Below are positions 1 to 11,300 of a DNA stretch of 64,000 nucleotides, piece by piece. The notes below the pieces were generated by a model, which did no database searches, was not told the DNA's origin, and worked only from the letters and a program-made list of their open reading frames with translations. The stretch is from Tiliqua scincoides. Taxonomy: Eukaryota; Chordata; Lepidosauria; Squamata; Scincidae. Positions within the stretch are counted from its first letter, which is position 1; every line of letters starts with the position of its first letter. The DNA lies in assembly GCF_035046505.1 (NCBI RefSeq), contig NC_089827.1:61074856-61138855 (forward strand), read 5' to 3'. A program made the translations under genes and the position numbers.

Positions 1-727
1 AATCTGCACAGGTTCAAGTTGCATGTCAATATACATAAGCAGCAAGTCTCTGAACGCAGTGGCTTATCTCTGAGCCAGCACATGTAAGATCAGGCTGCAT
101 CTTCTCCATGCAAGTGAAACTGGCCGGCATTCAAGCACTTCACTTCAACGGATGAGCAAATCAGAGCTCTAAAGATCTATGGGGGGGGGGAATCTCCTTT
201 CTCTGGAGAGCAAGAAATTCTCATTCATAATTCAGACTCTCCTGTTAAATAGAAGCAGCTGCCCAGAAATGTTGGAAGAGATTGAAAAAGTTCTGAAAAA
301 GCAAAAAGTTCTTGAAAATCCATCCCACTGACAGTAAATAAAATGAATTAGTAAAATTAACCCTTTATGTAATTGTCAGAAACAAAGAAGGGCAGATTTG
401 CACATGGAACGATATTCACACGTTTCATGTTTGCTTATATTTTGAAACATTTATAGTGCTGGCTGCGTGAGCATGAAAAGATCCCCGGTGAACAAAACTC
501 TCAAAATGAGTGCAAAATGGACTCTAGATGGGCGTTCAGTGTGCAGGTGTCTCTAATTTACGTCAGAGCAAATGTCAGAGCTAAATGTACAATAAATGCC
601 AACACTAATATGTTTTCCCAAGACTGCATCATGTCATATTGTTTCAGTTGGATTAGAAATGTTTGCAGCAGTGATTTGTATTTGCATTTCTGTCCATTGA
701 GCGCTTAGACAAAACTCGGACAAATGT
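1..727. other. Left edge, nothing identified
   Basis: AT-rich sequence with a ten-base G run at 181. No coding frame, RNA gene or repeat family recognised. Confidence 0.5.
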
Positions 728-800
728 AGTGCTGTCGCTCAGTGTTACAACACTAGCTTCGCATACAGGAGGTCTCAGGTTTCATCCTGGTGGGTGCGCA
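728..800 (+). repeat. tRNA-Ala(TGC)-headed SINE, diverged, truncated
   Basis: GCTGTCGCTCAGTGTTACAA, then CTAGCTTCGCATACAGGAGG and TCTCAGGTTTCATCCTGG follow the head of the SINE at 15693 with scattered changes. A-box and B-box positions are still visible. No tail is seen. Confidence 0.6.
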
Positions 801-995
801 CACATGCACAGGGGTGGCAGAATTGTGGGGACAGTCAGACAGCAGGGAGGCATGGGTGCCCCTTTCAGAAAGCCCCCTGTAAGCTGCCCTGATAGAAGAA
901 AGGAGGTAAATAAAAGAGTTTGAGATTTGAGAATAACTGTAGCCTACAACTACAGAGTCCCTTCAGGAGAAAGGTGGAATAGAAATACAGTAAGT

Positions 996-1125
996 AAAGG
1001 CCCAATCCTATCCAACTTTCCAGCACCGGTGCAGCCACAATGCAGCCCCAAGGTAAGGGAACAAATGTTTCCATACCTTGAGGAGGCCTCTGTGACTTGC
1101 AGTGTTGATTTGCCAGGCTTGTACC
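996..1125 (+). repeat. Partial non-autonomous DNA element of the AGCCCAATCCTA family
   Basis: Begins GGCCCAATCCTATCCAACTT and carries the internal block GGTAAGGGAACAAATGTTTC...GAGGAGGCCTCTGTGACT, also found in inverted or altered form in the copy at 7867-8070. The right terminus is missing. Confidence 0.55.
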
Positions 1126-1513
1126 TTTAACTAATGGTGTTCCCTTGAAACTGGTGCGCGCGTACACACACAACTACATAATTTTCCATATAAATGCAGT
1201 CTCATGAAGGCTTTCATCATGAAATGGTAGCAGGGAACATGCATCCCAACAATGATTACTTGGTGAACACCCGGTACCAGTTTCTGTGTGAACCGTATAA
1301 TAGCTGAAGCACAGTGTATGTGTTGCACCATCATTTTCAGCATTCAAAATTTTCATCCCTACTATTTTACGGACATGATTATGAGTAGTGATAGAAAAAT
1401 CAACTCCTAACAGTACCAAAGAACATCGAGGACTCTGCCTGGTTCCAACCCAACAACATCCAGAGAACAGGTAAGTTAAAACAGGTAGTAAACTGCCCTT
1501 CAACTGTCTTTTC

Positions 1514-1608
1514 CTAACCCTGCCTCTTTATGAAATCTTACTGCATTGACCCTGCCCCTTTATGGAATCTTACTTATTAACCCCATCCCTTTATGGAATC
1601 CCCTGTAA
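1514..1608 (+). repeat. Short tandem array, about 30-bp unit, three copies
   Basis: Three successive units share CTTTATGGAATC: one starting AACCCTGCCTC, one GACCCTGCCCC, one AACCCCATCCC. Each unit ends in a T-rich stretch. Confidence 0.7.
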
Positions 1609-2059
1609 CACAGTGTAACACATCTTAATACAGTTTAACAAAAAAACTCTTCCAACAGTAGTGATGGCAACAGAAAAGAATATTGGAGGAGGTCATACAA
1701 GGGCAAAAGTGTGTTGGAGAGGTGAGCCTTGTCCCAGTCTCACGTTAAATTTTGGAAAGCGAACAGTACACATTTCTCCACATTAACACACCCGCCCTAA
1801 ACAGATTTTCTCTGAAGTAAGTCCTCTTGGTTTCGATTGAGTTAATTTCCAATTGTGCACGCTTAGGACTGCAGACTGGTTTTCATGGCCAGTTTATGAT
1901 TCAGCTATGGCTCCAGCAATGGGGGAGGAGGTGTGGGGAGAGCTAATTGTCCCGGGAGGCACCTTCACTTCCTCTGGCACCGCCTACGATTGTGAGGTCA
2001 TCTTAGTGAGGCCCAAGAGGTTCCATCACTGCCAACGCTTAAAGGTTAGTTAAGACCTT

Positions 2060-2270
2060 GTTTCTTTGGCCTTTTGTTAATAGTTATGTTGAATTGTATG
2101 CTTTTATGTCTGCTCTGGTCTGACTGCAGTTGCTCTACATGTTTTGGTCAACTGGATTTTAATATTGCCGTGCTGTGCTTTACAATGGTTCTGATTGCTG
2201 TTCTGTTCTGTAAGCCACATTGATTATCCCTTTAATGGGACTGAAAAATGGCAAACAAATAAGTACAGTT
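2060..2270 (+). repeat. Probable 3' end of an old LINE or related element
   Basis: T-rich run followed by TTCTGTAAGCCACATTGA, TGGGACTGAAAAATGGCAAA and CAAATAAG, which resembles the usual 3' terminus of old squamate retroelements (gTAAGCCgcaTTGA...AAATAAG). The open stretch just before it (1853-2044) may be part of the same element. Confidence 0.4.
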
Positions 2271-2999
2271 GTTGATGGATTCTTCTCTTCAATCAGGTGG
2301 TGCAACTCAACCTCCCATGTCAGAAACATTTGTAGACAAGTTTTGGGGTTGTTTCTTTTATCTCTTTATTTATTTTTTTAAAATGGCATTTAGTCAAAAT
2401 GATATTAGAAATGAAATATTTGTGCAGATTATGTTTTAAGGACAAATTGCCATTTGGGACACAGTGTGCGGTTTCTTATTTCAAGGGCTTCTGTGGCTTG
2501 TTCTCAATAGTGATGATGCCTGAGGCTGCCAGGTGAGGGCAATAGGATGGGAGTGAGTTCTGATGGACCTCTGGTGAAGAACCATCGATCCTCAAGAGCC
2601 TACCTTGCACTAAAGGTGGTTTTAAGCATTCACGCGCATGTGTATCATGCCCTTTGGTCTGATGTGTATGTACACATTCGCTTGGGTTTAAGGATCAGGA
2701 ATGGGCCAGGGGATTGAAAGCAGTGTGCCTGTCCCTCTTGTGCACAAATGACTCCCATTATTCTGGTTCATGATTTCATGAACCTGGACTGAAATGAATG
2801 TGAAGATGCTCCTTAAGTATCCTCCTACCTGTAACCTCTAACCACATTGATTACTGACCCCCATAAGAGTTGGGGCACACGGTCTCCTGTACTGCCCCAA
2901 TGGAGATGGCTCATCCACAAAGTGGTAGCACTTGCGTTACATTGTATCTATATACATATTACTGTCTCCGTTCTTCATATTGCCCTTTTCTGTCTGCAG
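2271..2999. other. Probable intron of the unrecognised gene
   Basis: No exon-like open stretch with both splice sites was found between the old repeat and the acceptor at 2999. Confidence 0.4.
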
Positions 3000-3222
3000 C
3001 CTCCGGCCCATCTCCGAGGCAATCGATAACCTCCTGAAGCAAGTCCATTCAATGAAGAAGAGGCTGGCGGAGTTGACAGAGCGACTTAAAATCATGGACC
3101 GGGCCCTCATCCCCATTCGGTTCAGAGCTCTGAGGAGCCAGAGGCTCAACAGCATCCAGTCAAGGAGGCTTCCACTGCTGAGAAGGAGGATCTATGCACG
3201 AAGGCCAGCTCAGAGGAATTAG
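3000..3222 (+). CDS. Terminal coding exon of an unrecognised gene (coiled-coil, arginine-rich C-terminus)
   Basis: A strong pyrimidine-rich acceptor (TTGCCCTTTTCTGTCTGCAG) ends at 2999. It is followed by an open frame, entered after one base, to TAG at 3220-3222, and AATAAA at 3275-3280. The 73 codons form a heptad-like helix (AIDNLLKQVHSMKKRLAELT), then a basic tail rich in arginine (RRLPLLRRRIYARRPAQRN). Codons look ordinary and no repeat family matches. I do not recognise the protein. It lies about 2 kb upstream of HEBP1 on the same strand, where the human order would instead predict FAM234B further away on the opposite strand. No convincing upstream exon was found in 1-2999, so the gene probably starts outside the window. 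Confidence 0.5.
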
Positions 3223-3274
3223 GCCTGTGAAGAAAGAAGTTTGGCTTCTTCTGAGGTCCTGATAGGGTTAACGC

Positions 3275-3280
3275 AATAAA
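3275..3280 (+). terminator. PolyA signal AATAAA for the unrecognised terminal exon
   Basis: Canonical hexamer 52 bases after the TAG stop at 3222. The short 3' UTR supports 3000-3222 being a real last exon rather than chance open frame. Confidence 0.5.
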
Positions 3281-3823
3281 AGACTGGCTCAAAGAAAACG
3301 TGTGCAATATCATTACTGAAGGACTTCACAGTGGCTAAGCCTTGTCTCAGAGCCTGGCTCTAGCACCATGCTCATTCACAACATCCAATTCCCACTTTCA
3401 CAACAACATAATATCTTCTGTTTTTGTTGTGGGTTTCTTTAGTTCTGGACATGTCTACATCTAATGCTGCTATAAAGATGCCTGTCAAAGGAAGTGAAAC
3501 CCCTTTAAATGCCTCAGATATCTTTTTAACTTTTTCTAGGGAATACATGATTATTCAGAAATGTGCATTTTGATTTCACCAAAGATCCATAGAAGGGACA
3601 TTTGAGAGATATTGTTCCCTCCTTCTTTCCTTCACCAGCACTTTTTCATCCTTGAAACAAGTGCAAATCTCTCATAACCCCATTTCCTTTCAGTCTGCTA
3701 ATACGAAGCCCATCACTACAACAGGTTGTGAGTGTTGAACCCCTCTCTTTATACTATGCACTCCCCTCTGCCTGCTCAACCTCTCTTGAAGCCACTTTCT
3801 AGCCAGAGAAGGTAGATCGGAGG

Positions 3824-3960
3824 TGTTACCCTGCACATGCCTGATCTTGGAAGCTAAGCAGGGTCAGGCCTGGTTAGTACTTGGATGGGAGACCGCCAGG
3901 GAATACCGGATGCTGTAGGCTTATACCATAGTCTTTCAAGACTGAAGGTTGCCAACCATT
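3824..3960 (+). repeat. 5S-rRNA-derived SINE, copy 1
   Basis: The first ~100 bases follow vertebrate 5S rRNA (GAAGCTAAGCAGGGTC, GGTTAGTACTTGGATGGGAG, GATGCTGTAGGCTT) with a few changes. Then comes the non-5S tail ATACCATAGTCTTTCAAGAC and TGAAGGTTGCCAACCATT. The same tail ends the LINE copies at 10906 and 21810. Confidence 0.9.
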
Positions 3961-5029
3961 ATGTGGTTGCCATTGGCTCCAAGGTCTGATGTCACACCTT
4001 GGAAGCAAAGGGACAGGATGGGACAGTTTGGACAATGCCATCTGCTGCTCCCCTGCCTACTACACAAAGAGGCGTGTGAGCGTGCAAGCTCTGCCCCCTT
4101 CTTGGTGCGCCATTCTGCTGACAGCTGCCCTCATATGTCATTAGTTACTGCTTAAAAATTACTTGTGGCTCAGGTGATCTGCGTCCGGCATGGTTATGTG
4201 GAGCAGAACAGCATGCCAGGAGGAGGGGGAGGGATGTGTTCATGTTCATCAGTGCACGGCAGGTGGAATTACTGGATGGAACTGTCCTTGCCAGCATTAT
4301 GGGAAAAGCAGAATTCTATGTCTATGTGCAACTTTTGCTGAACTAAACAGCGTAATTACTGCATTTATGCCACGATGGCATTCCAAATGATACTTTCTCT
4401 GTTACAAAATGATTATGTTGCCCTGTTCTTTGGGGGGAAGCCAGGACAATGAAGCCTGTTCAAATTTGTAGCATAAATGTGCCGAGTTCTGCTCATGGCG
4501 GACAACAGAGTAAAAACCTGGACAGAGCTGTGCTTTAGCAGCAAGAACTGTTCAGTGCCTGACCGTGGCTTTCCATTGGCCACTCTGTACATTCTGCTTT
4601 TGAGGCCCATGTGCGGAAATATGTTTTTAAAGTAGGCACAGAGACTCGTGCCTGAGCATCATTCACGCATCCTGGGTCTGCAGCACGGGTAACCGTGCAT
4701 TTGCCCCAGTGGTGCCACACACTTTCATGTGTCCTGTAGTGCAATCTTTGTTGTATGTGAATGCCTACGCAGGCGAGACTTTTTGCAAAGGTGTTTCATA
4801 ATGTGTGAAGGAGTGCCAGCATGAGCTGCCAACTCTTTTGTGACTGGCCCTGCTGGGAAGACCTTTGAAGGCAAGAAAAGCCTCACCAGCTTCATTTCAG
4901 ACTGTCAGGCTGTGCTTAATGGCAGAGGCGCAGGGCCAGCTGGAAAAAGTTGGCAACCTTCCTCACTCCTGGGCCCCCACACGCCCTTCTTCCTACCTCC
5001 CGCAAGAACAGCGAACTGCTCGATCCCTG
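3961..5029. other. HEBP1 upstream region
   Basis: After the 5S SINE there is unique-looking sequence without recognised repeats or exons. CpG density rises only from about 5030. Confidence 0.5.
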
Positions 5030-5330
5030 GGCGAGATCTGCTTTTCCAGCTGCAGACGGAACCCCTCCCATGTCCCTCCCACGCCAGGATCTGGTGTCGC
5101 TTTCAGGACGCGGAAATACAGGAGCTCCTCCGCGGGTCGCGCAAGGCTGCTGCAGGGCGGCCCCGATCCTGCGGCCAGCATGTTTGGAATGATCAGAAAC
5201 TCCCTTTTTGGCACCGTGGAGGTTTGGGCCTGCCGAGTCCTGAGCAAGGGGGAGAAGGTAGGAGGAGGGCTGGGGCCCTGGAGGGCTCGAGCGGGGGGTG
5301 GTGCTTTGCTCGCCCCCCCCTTAAGGGGAG
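5030..5330 (+). promoter_or_regulatory. HEBP1: CpG-rich HEBP1 promoter / first-exon region
   Basis: CpG dinucleotides cluster here (for example CTCCGCGGGTCGCGC near 5128 and GGGCGGCC near 5155) in otherwise CpG-poor DNA. The cluster spans the HEBP1 start codon and the first part of intron 1, as expected for a housekeeping CpG-type promoter. No TATA box is evident. The exact transcription start cannot be read from sequence. Confidence 0.55.
5180..5257 (+). CDS. HEBP1: HEBP1 coding exon 1
   Basis: Contains the start codon and the first 26 residues, matching the human N-terminus MLGMIKNSLFGSVE at most positions. The donor follows directly as AAG|GTAGGA, phase 0. The ATG at 5180 is chosen because it aligns with the human initiator and no in-frame upstream extension resembles HEBP1. 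Over the first 21 residues, the F2L region, I count 14 identities with human, and the hydrophobic core SLFG is unchanged. The Trp-Pro-Trp of human is here Trp-Ala-Cys. Confidence 0.93.
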
Positions 5331-8300
5331 GGGAAAGCAGAGGAGGTGCTGTGGTTGGTCTACTCACAAGGAGCTCTTTGTATGCCAGACCTCCTGTGCC
5401 CCAAGTAAGGAGGCCATGCAGATGTTGCCATTCACCAATCAGCCAACCCTAGTGACAATCTGTCTGACCGATGTATTTCACATCAGCCTGTGGAACTCCT
5501 TGCCACATGATTGGAGTGGCGGCTGCTATTTCACCTCAATCTGTGGAACTCCTTGCCACTGGATGCGGTGGTGGTGCCTGGTTTAGATGCCTTTAAAAGG
5601 CATCTCCAGACAGATATCTGAAGGAAAAAAGTCCATCACAGGTTACAAGATGTGATGAGTGTGTGCAGGCTCCTGGTTTTGGAAGGAGGGTATCTCTGAA
5701 TGCCAGGTGCAAGGGAGGGCAGCAGGATCTCTTGTTGTCTTGTGAGCTCCATGGGGCATTTGGTGGGCCAATGTGAGATACAGGAATGGACTAGATGTGC
5801 CTATGGCCTGATCCAGCCGGGCTCTTCTTATGTTCTTACATTTCCCCCAAGAAGTTCAGATCTTTCTCTCTTTCTCTCCCCCCCCCTTACACTCTCAACA
5901 AACCTAGCTGAAGGAGGTCTCCCTGATCCTACTTGAACACTTGGAGGTGCTGGGATGTGACCCTCACAAGAGATCTAGGGGTGCAGCAACCGAAAGTAAC
6001 CCTGGGACCATTGTGCTTGGAAGAGAGCACGTTGCTCTCCAATAAGCATCATGCTTTGTTATTTCCAGAATCCACATGTACCTTTTCTGTTGTCATATCC
6101 ATGCTGTTTTTGCTGATTATCTTCCAAGAGACCATGCCTGCAGCCGCTAATGAAGTCATTTGGTATTGGGGTTGTTGTCTTTTGAATGGCAGAGATCCAC
6201 AGGTGAGCTCTCCTTGCATGGAGAGGCCGTGATGGAATAAATGGTACCTGTTGATTTCTGCCTGACATGCAGATATGAAAAAGGTGCAGAGCCCTTTTTC
6301 CCTGAAGGAAAGTGGCAACAACACATGCAATATGTTGTTTGCTTACCCTGGGAGATGTCACTAAAGGATTGAATTTGTTACTGTGGTAGGAGAGAGACTT
6401 CTTTGTAATTATCTGCAGAACAATCCTGTGATTCACTTGTAGGATGTCTCGGGCTCCTGGCAAAATGCATCTCTTAAACCCCCAAGATGCACCGCCTATT
6501 GCAGCAGCCATTCAGTAAAAAGAAAATGATACATTGGAGAGATTGATGCTAATTGCGGGCTAAAGGGTAATAATGTGAACAGCCCACTGTCAGGGCCTCA
6601 CGGCATGTGGTGTCATAGATCAGCCAGCATTATGGCAGCACCAGATCATAACTCTTTCTTCCCCAAAGGGAAGAATTTTGAGTCACCTGCTGTTTCCCAG
6701 CTGGTGGCATTTTCTTCTTCTGTTCTGCTTGACACAAATTTCCCGGTTCTTTTCGGCCACAGCTAGCATTTGTATTGCACCCTTACTATCAGGAATCTGA
6801 AGTGGTGCCTTAGATCTGTGGCAGCCCTGTGAAGTACAAGGCTGAGACACGGGGTCACGCTGAACATAAACACCAGCAGTTTTGGGTCGGTTGGTTTGAA
6901 ACTCAAGATACTTAGTGGGCTGATGGTGTCCCACAAGAACACAATAATTGGAGACAGACAGCAATACAGTTTGACAAAACAGAGTCACTAACCTGTCTGC
7001 CCGCTCACCCTTCTCAGTGCCTCCTTTTGACTCCTGCCTCCTCATCCTGACCCTCTCCTCCAAGCATCTCGAGGCTGGTTACTCTTTGGAGATTAATAAA
7101 GAGAAGAACAAAAGAAAGAGGGGGAAGAGAAAAAGCTTCTGTACTGCACTGTGCAGCCACAAAATGTTTTACAGACTGAGCTGCCCCAGATACAATAGAA
7201 CTTGGAGGCCCATGAAAAAGGCCCATGTGAGTGAGGCACACAGAACATGCACACAGCTATGTGCCTCCCTTCCAGTGCTCTTTTCCAATGTTGGGAAGCA
7301 CTTTAGGAGAGAACCTGCAGGGAAATAAGCCACTACATGTGGGTAGAGCAGTGTTTCTCAAACTCTGGGTTGGGAGCCAATTTCAGGTGGGTCCCCATTC
7401 ATTTCAATATTTTATTTTTACTATATTAGACTTTATGCTACCATGGCATGTGACTGGATTGGGGAATGTTACAGACCTGAACTTTTAACAGACTACTCTG
7501 TATATGCTTTTAACAATGATAGTCAATGGAACTTATTCCTGGGGAAGTGTGGGTAGGATTGCAGCCTAGGTTAGTTAAAAATTTTCCTGCTTGATGATGT
7601 CACTTCCAGTCATGACATCACTTCCAGTGGGTTCTGACAGATTCTCATTCTAAAAAGAGGGTCCCAATGCAAAATGTGAGAACCACTGGGGTAGAGGGTT
7701 CTGCCCCCTCATGTCCACATGTCTCTTTAAAATAAAAAATAATACCCCCCCCCCTTACATGTACACAGAGCATCCATCATTGAATCTAGCTTGATTCTAT
7801 TGTCTGAGGTCAATTTTTGTGACGGAGCAGGAATGTGAATTTATGGATGAGAGCTATATTACAGAGGGCACAATCCTAACCCCTTATGTCAGTGCTTTTT
7901 GGCACTGGCATAGTGGTGCCAATGGGGCATGTGCTGTATCTTGCAGTTGGGTGTCACTCACGGAGGCCTCCTCAAAGCAAGGGAATATTTGTTCCCTTAG
8001 CTCAGAGCTGCATTGTCTTTATGCCAGTGCTGGAAAGCACTGACATAAGGGGTTAGGATTGCACCCAGAGTGGCCACCTGGCCTCTCCTCCCTCCTGCTG
8101 TAAAAAAAACTCCAAAAACAAACAAACAAAAAAACACTTCTTTTTGGAAAAGAGGGCACTACTTCTCCTTGGTTCCTTGTTCCAGCACTGCTCTACTGTT
8201 CTACTTTCAGAGTAAGGAAGGGGGTGCAGAGGGGTGCGAGGGAAAGTTGAGGCAGCTACAGAAGTGGCTGCCTGTGCCCATCTACTGCTCGGGGCAACCA

Positions 8301-11300
8301 GTTCACCTCCCTTCACTGCTGAGCTGGCACTGTACAAGCCCTTTGAACTAGCCATGATAGGTATGTGCAGGCTCCTGATTTTAGAAGTAGGCTACCTCAG
8401 AATGCCAGATGCAAGGGAGGGCACCAGGATGCAGGTCTCCTGTTGTCTTGTGTGCTTCCTGAGGCATCTGGTGGGCCACTGTGAGATATAGGAAGCTGGA
8501 CTAGATGGGCCTTTGGCCTGATTCAGATGGGCTCTTCTTATGTTCTTAACTAGCACACCACATGGACTCGTTGATATCAGTGTCTGTATATATTCTGCTG
8601 TTGCCAAAACCTTTCTGAAACTGATATCCTTACACAGCTGTTTTCAACTGGTGTGCCATGGCACATTGGTGTGCTGCGAAAGGTCCACAGGTATGCCAAC
8701 CACAGCGACTGAAAATTCCTGAACAGCTCTTCCAGGTTCAGCAGCTCTGTTTCTGGGCAACTGTCTGCAGTAACAAATTACCCATCCTTCCTCTTCCACC
8801 AGCAAAATGCAGAACCAGCAGAAGAAGAGGGACAGTTTGTTACTACAGACAGTTGCTCTTGAAACAGAACCACAGAACCAGGATGAGTCTCCCAGAAGCT
8901 AGAAGTAACTTTACAAGAGGCGAAGACCATAGAGAAGACCATAGAAGTCAGTGTGCCTTGCTATCCTAACACATCGTCCTAATCAAATCTTGGGAGGGAG
9001 TTTATTTGTTCTTGTAGCTCCTATGTTATTCAGGAATAACCAGTAGCCCACGATGACATAGCTTAATATGTTGTGTATGACCTTTTTCTCTTTGGGATCT
9101 TGTCAATGGCTTATCAGAAGCAGAATTTTGCCCAGGCACACCTCTTAGGGGGGCCAGTCTAAACTACTTATTTAGCAAGCACTTTTGCCCCTGGAAAGAT
9201 GACAACTGAACTTGGAGCTCCTGGTGACAGGATAGCCAATATTTTATAGCCTTGCATGTTATATTTAAACCATACCAGACAATATAAACATACAGCCTAG
9301 AAATATTCTTGACATGTTAAATCAACCCATTTATACAGCCCTGTCTATATGCAAAAATTATTGATGCAAAAATTATTGACTACCATGAGCACATGCCCGA
9401 TCTCGTCTGATCTCGGAAGCTAAGCAGGGTCAGGCCTGGTTAGTACTTGGATGGGAGACCGCCTGGGAATACCGGGTGCTGTAGGCTTATACCATAGTCT
9501 TTCGAGACTGAAGGTTGCCAACCATTTGTCTACCACAGCCTTCTTTAGAGCCCAATCCTGAGCTCGGCGCAGTGGCTTTGTGCCGCCGCGCACTGTTGCA
9601 AATGTGCCATAAGGCACATTTGCGAGTTCTACTGCCCGGCTACCACCTGTGCTAACCCAGCGCTGGCTGGTGCTGGGCTAGCGCTGGGCTAGCGCTGAGT
9701 GGGTGCCTGGCCTCCACTGCTCGGCAGAGCCGCGGCACAGTAAGCGAAGGAGGGGAGAGGAGAGGCAGGCGGAGGGCAGAGAGAGGGTGAGGAGGAGGCG
9801 TGACAGGGAGGCGGGGAGCAGAGAGAGGTGTGCTGGAAGCGGAGGTGTGCTGGAGGGAGGGAGCAGGGAGGCAGAGGGGCAGCTCCACCTGATCCTGTCC
9901 ATTCGTGTAGGGCTTGGCGCCCTACACGAACAGCTTAACCTAAAGCGAGTAACCCCATTGCTGGGTTGCTTCCCTTATGCCGCCTGCGGCAGGCTGAGGC
10001 ACATAGGATGTGGCGGCAGCTGTTCTTGGTGCCGCTGCAGCTGCGCGCCCGGCAACTCAGGATTGGGCTATTAATCTCTTCTTTGCATTGGAGTTTCAAC
10101 CTTTGTTCCAAAGGTGTTAAGTACTCAGATTTTCTTTATACCTTAATTACAGTCTCAGGATCTTTTCCTGCAAACATTGAACATCAATCTTATTGGAGTT
10201 TATATGTAATGTCTTGATTTAAGTGGAATATTTTGAATTATAATACTGTATGGTGTTTTGTATTTGAATGGTTATTTTGTTGATCTGGAGGAGGACTTTT
10301 CCTTACTGACTTTTTAAAATGGGAATGTGGCTTTCTGTATATATCACCAATGCAGCTCACAGTATTAAGTGAAAATGACATACAATAAAACCATCGCTCC
10401 TCCCAAGCTATATAACTGACACAACCCCCCCCCCCCAGCCCATAGGCAGATGGTGTTGCTACCAACTCTGAGATCTTGGGGGTAGGACAGTTTGCTAGAA
10501 AAATATTATCAAGAAATTCATTTTTCCTAACAGTTGTTTAGGCTGGCGACCGGTGTCACTTTTTACATTACCTTAGCGTCCATCCAGCTTTGTGATCATC
10601 ACTCAAATGGCACTTGTGCTTGGAATGAATGTCTTGCACAGTTCTGGCCCAGATGCTCATTACCTTCCAGCTCCATATTCTGCAGTTTACACAGAGAACA
10701 AGTGTCGTGGTCATTCCTGCTACCTGATTATCATTTAGGGAATCTGTATGTAAAACATGCCTGAAAAAATAGCAGCTATTCATGCCACATCCACATCATG
10801 CCACATCTGCTATTCATGCCACATTATGCCATCATGCCACATCATGCCATCATGTCATCAGCTATTCATGCCACATCATGCCATGCCATGTCATCATACC
10901 AAGATCCAGGTCTACAGAGCTTGCATCCTGAGTACACTTCTGTACTGCAGCGAGTCATGGACTCTTCGCTCACAACAGGAGAGGAAACTGAACGCTTTCC
11001 ACATGCGCTGCCTCCGACGCAGTCTCGGCATCACCTGGCAGGACAAAGTTCCACAGTCCTGGAACGAGCTGGAATCCCTAGCATGTACGCACTGCTGAAA
11101 CAGAGACGCCTGCGTTGACTCGGTCATGTTGTGAGAATGGATGACAGCCGGATCCCAAAGGCTCTTCTCTGTGGAGAACTTGTGCAAGGAAAGCACCCTA
11201 CAGGTAGACCACAGCTGCGATACAAGGACATCTGCAAGAGGGATCTGAAGGCCTTAGGAGTGGACCTCAACAGGTGGGAAACCCTGGCCTCTGAGCAGTC

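Noticed and set aside
1853-2044. Exon-like open stretch ending AAAG|GTTAGT
   Set aside because: Its phase cannot join the exon at 3000 directly, no protein is recognised, and the following sequence looks like the 3' end of an old retroelement.
2932-2999. Upstream ATG extending the 3000-3222 frame
   Set aside because: The added residues lie in the pyrimidine-rich tract of the splice acceptor, so they are intronic.
4840-5586. Open frame of 248 codons on + across the HEBP1 start
   Set aside because: It runs in another frame through the CpG-rich first exon and into a CR1 fragment. The HEBP1 exon 1 frame with its phase-matched partners explains this region.
9381-9526. Functional 5S rRNA gene
   Set aside because: The 5S start is missing, no T-run terminator follows, and a LINE-type tail is attached; this is a SINE.
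9652-10074. Several overlapping proline- or arginine-rich open frames
   Set aside because: They lie inside a GC-rich, purine-biased transposon; all frames are open only because stop codons are rare in such sequence.
10778-10903. CRISPR-like array
   Set aside because: Irregular ten-base units without spacers, in a vertebrate genome; a simple tandem repeat.
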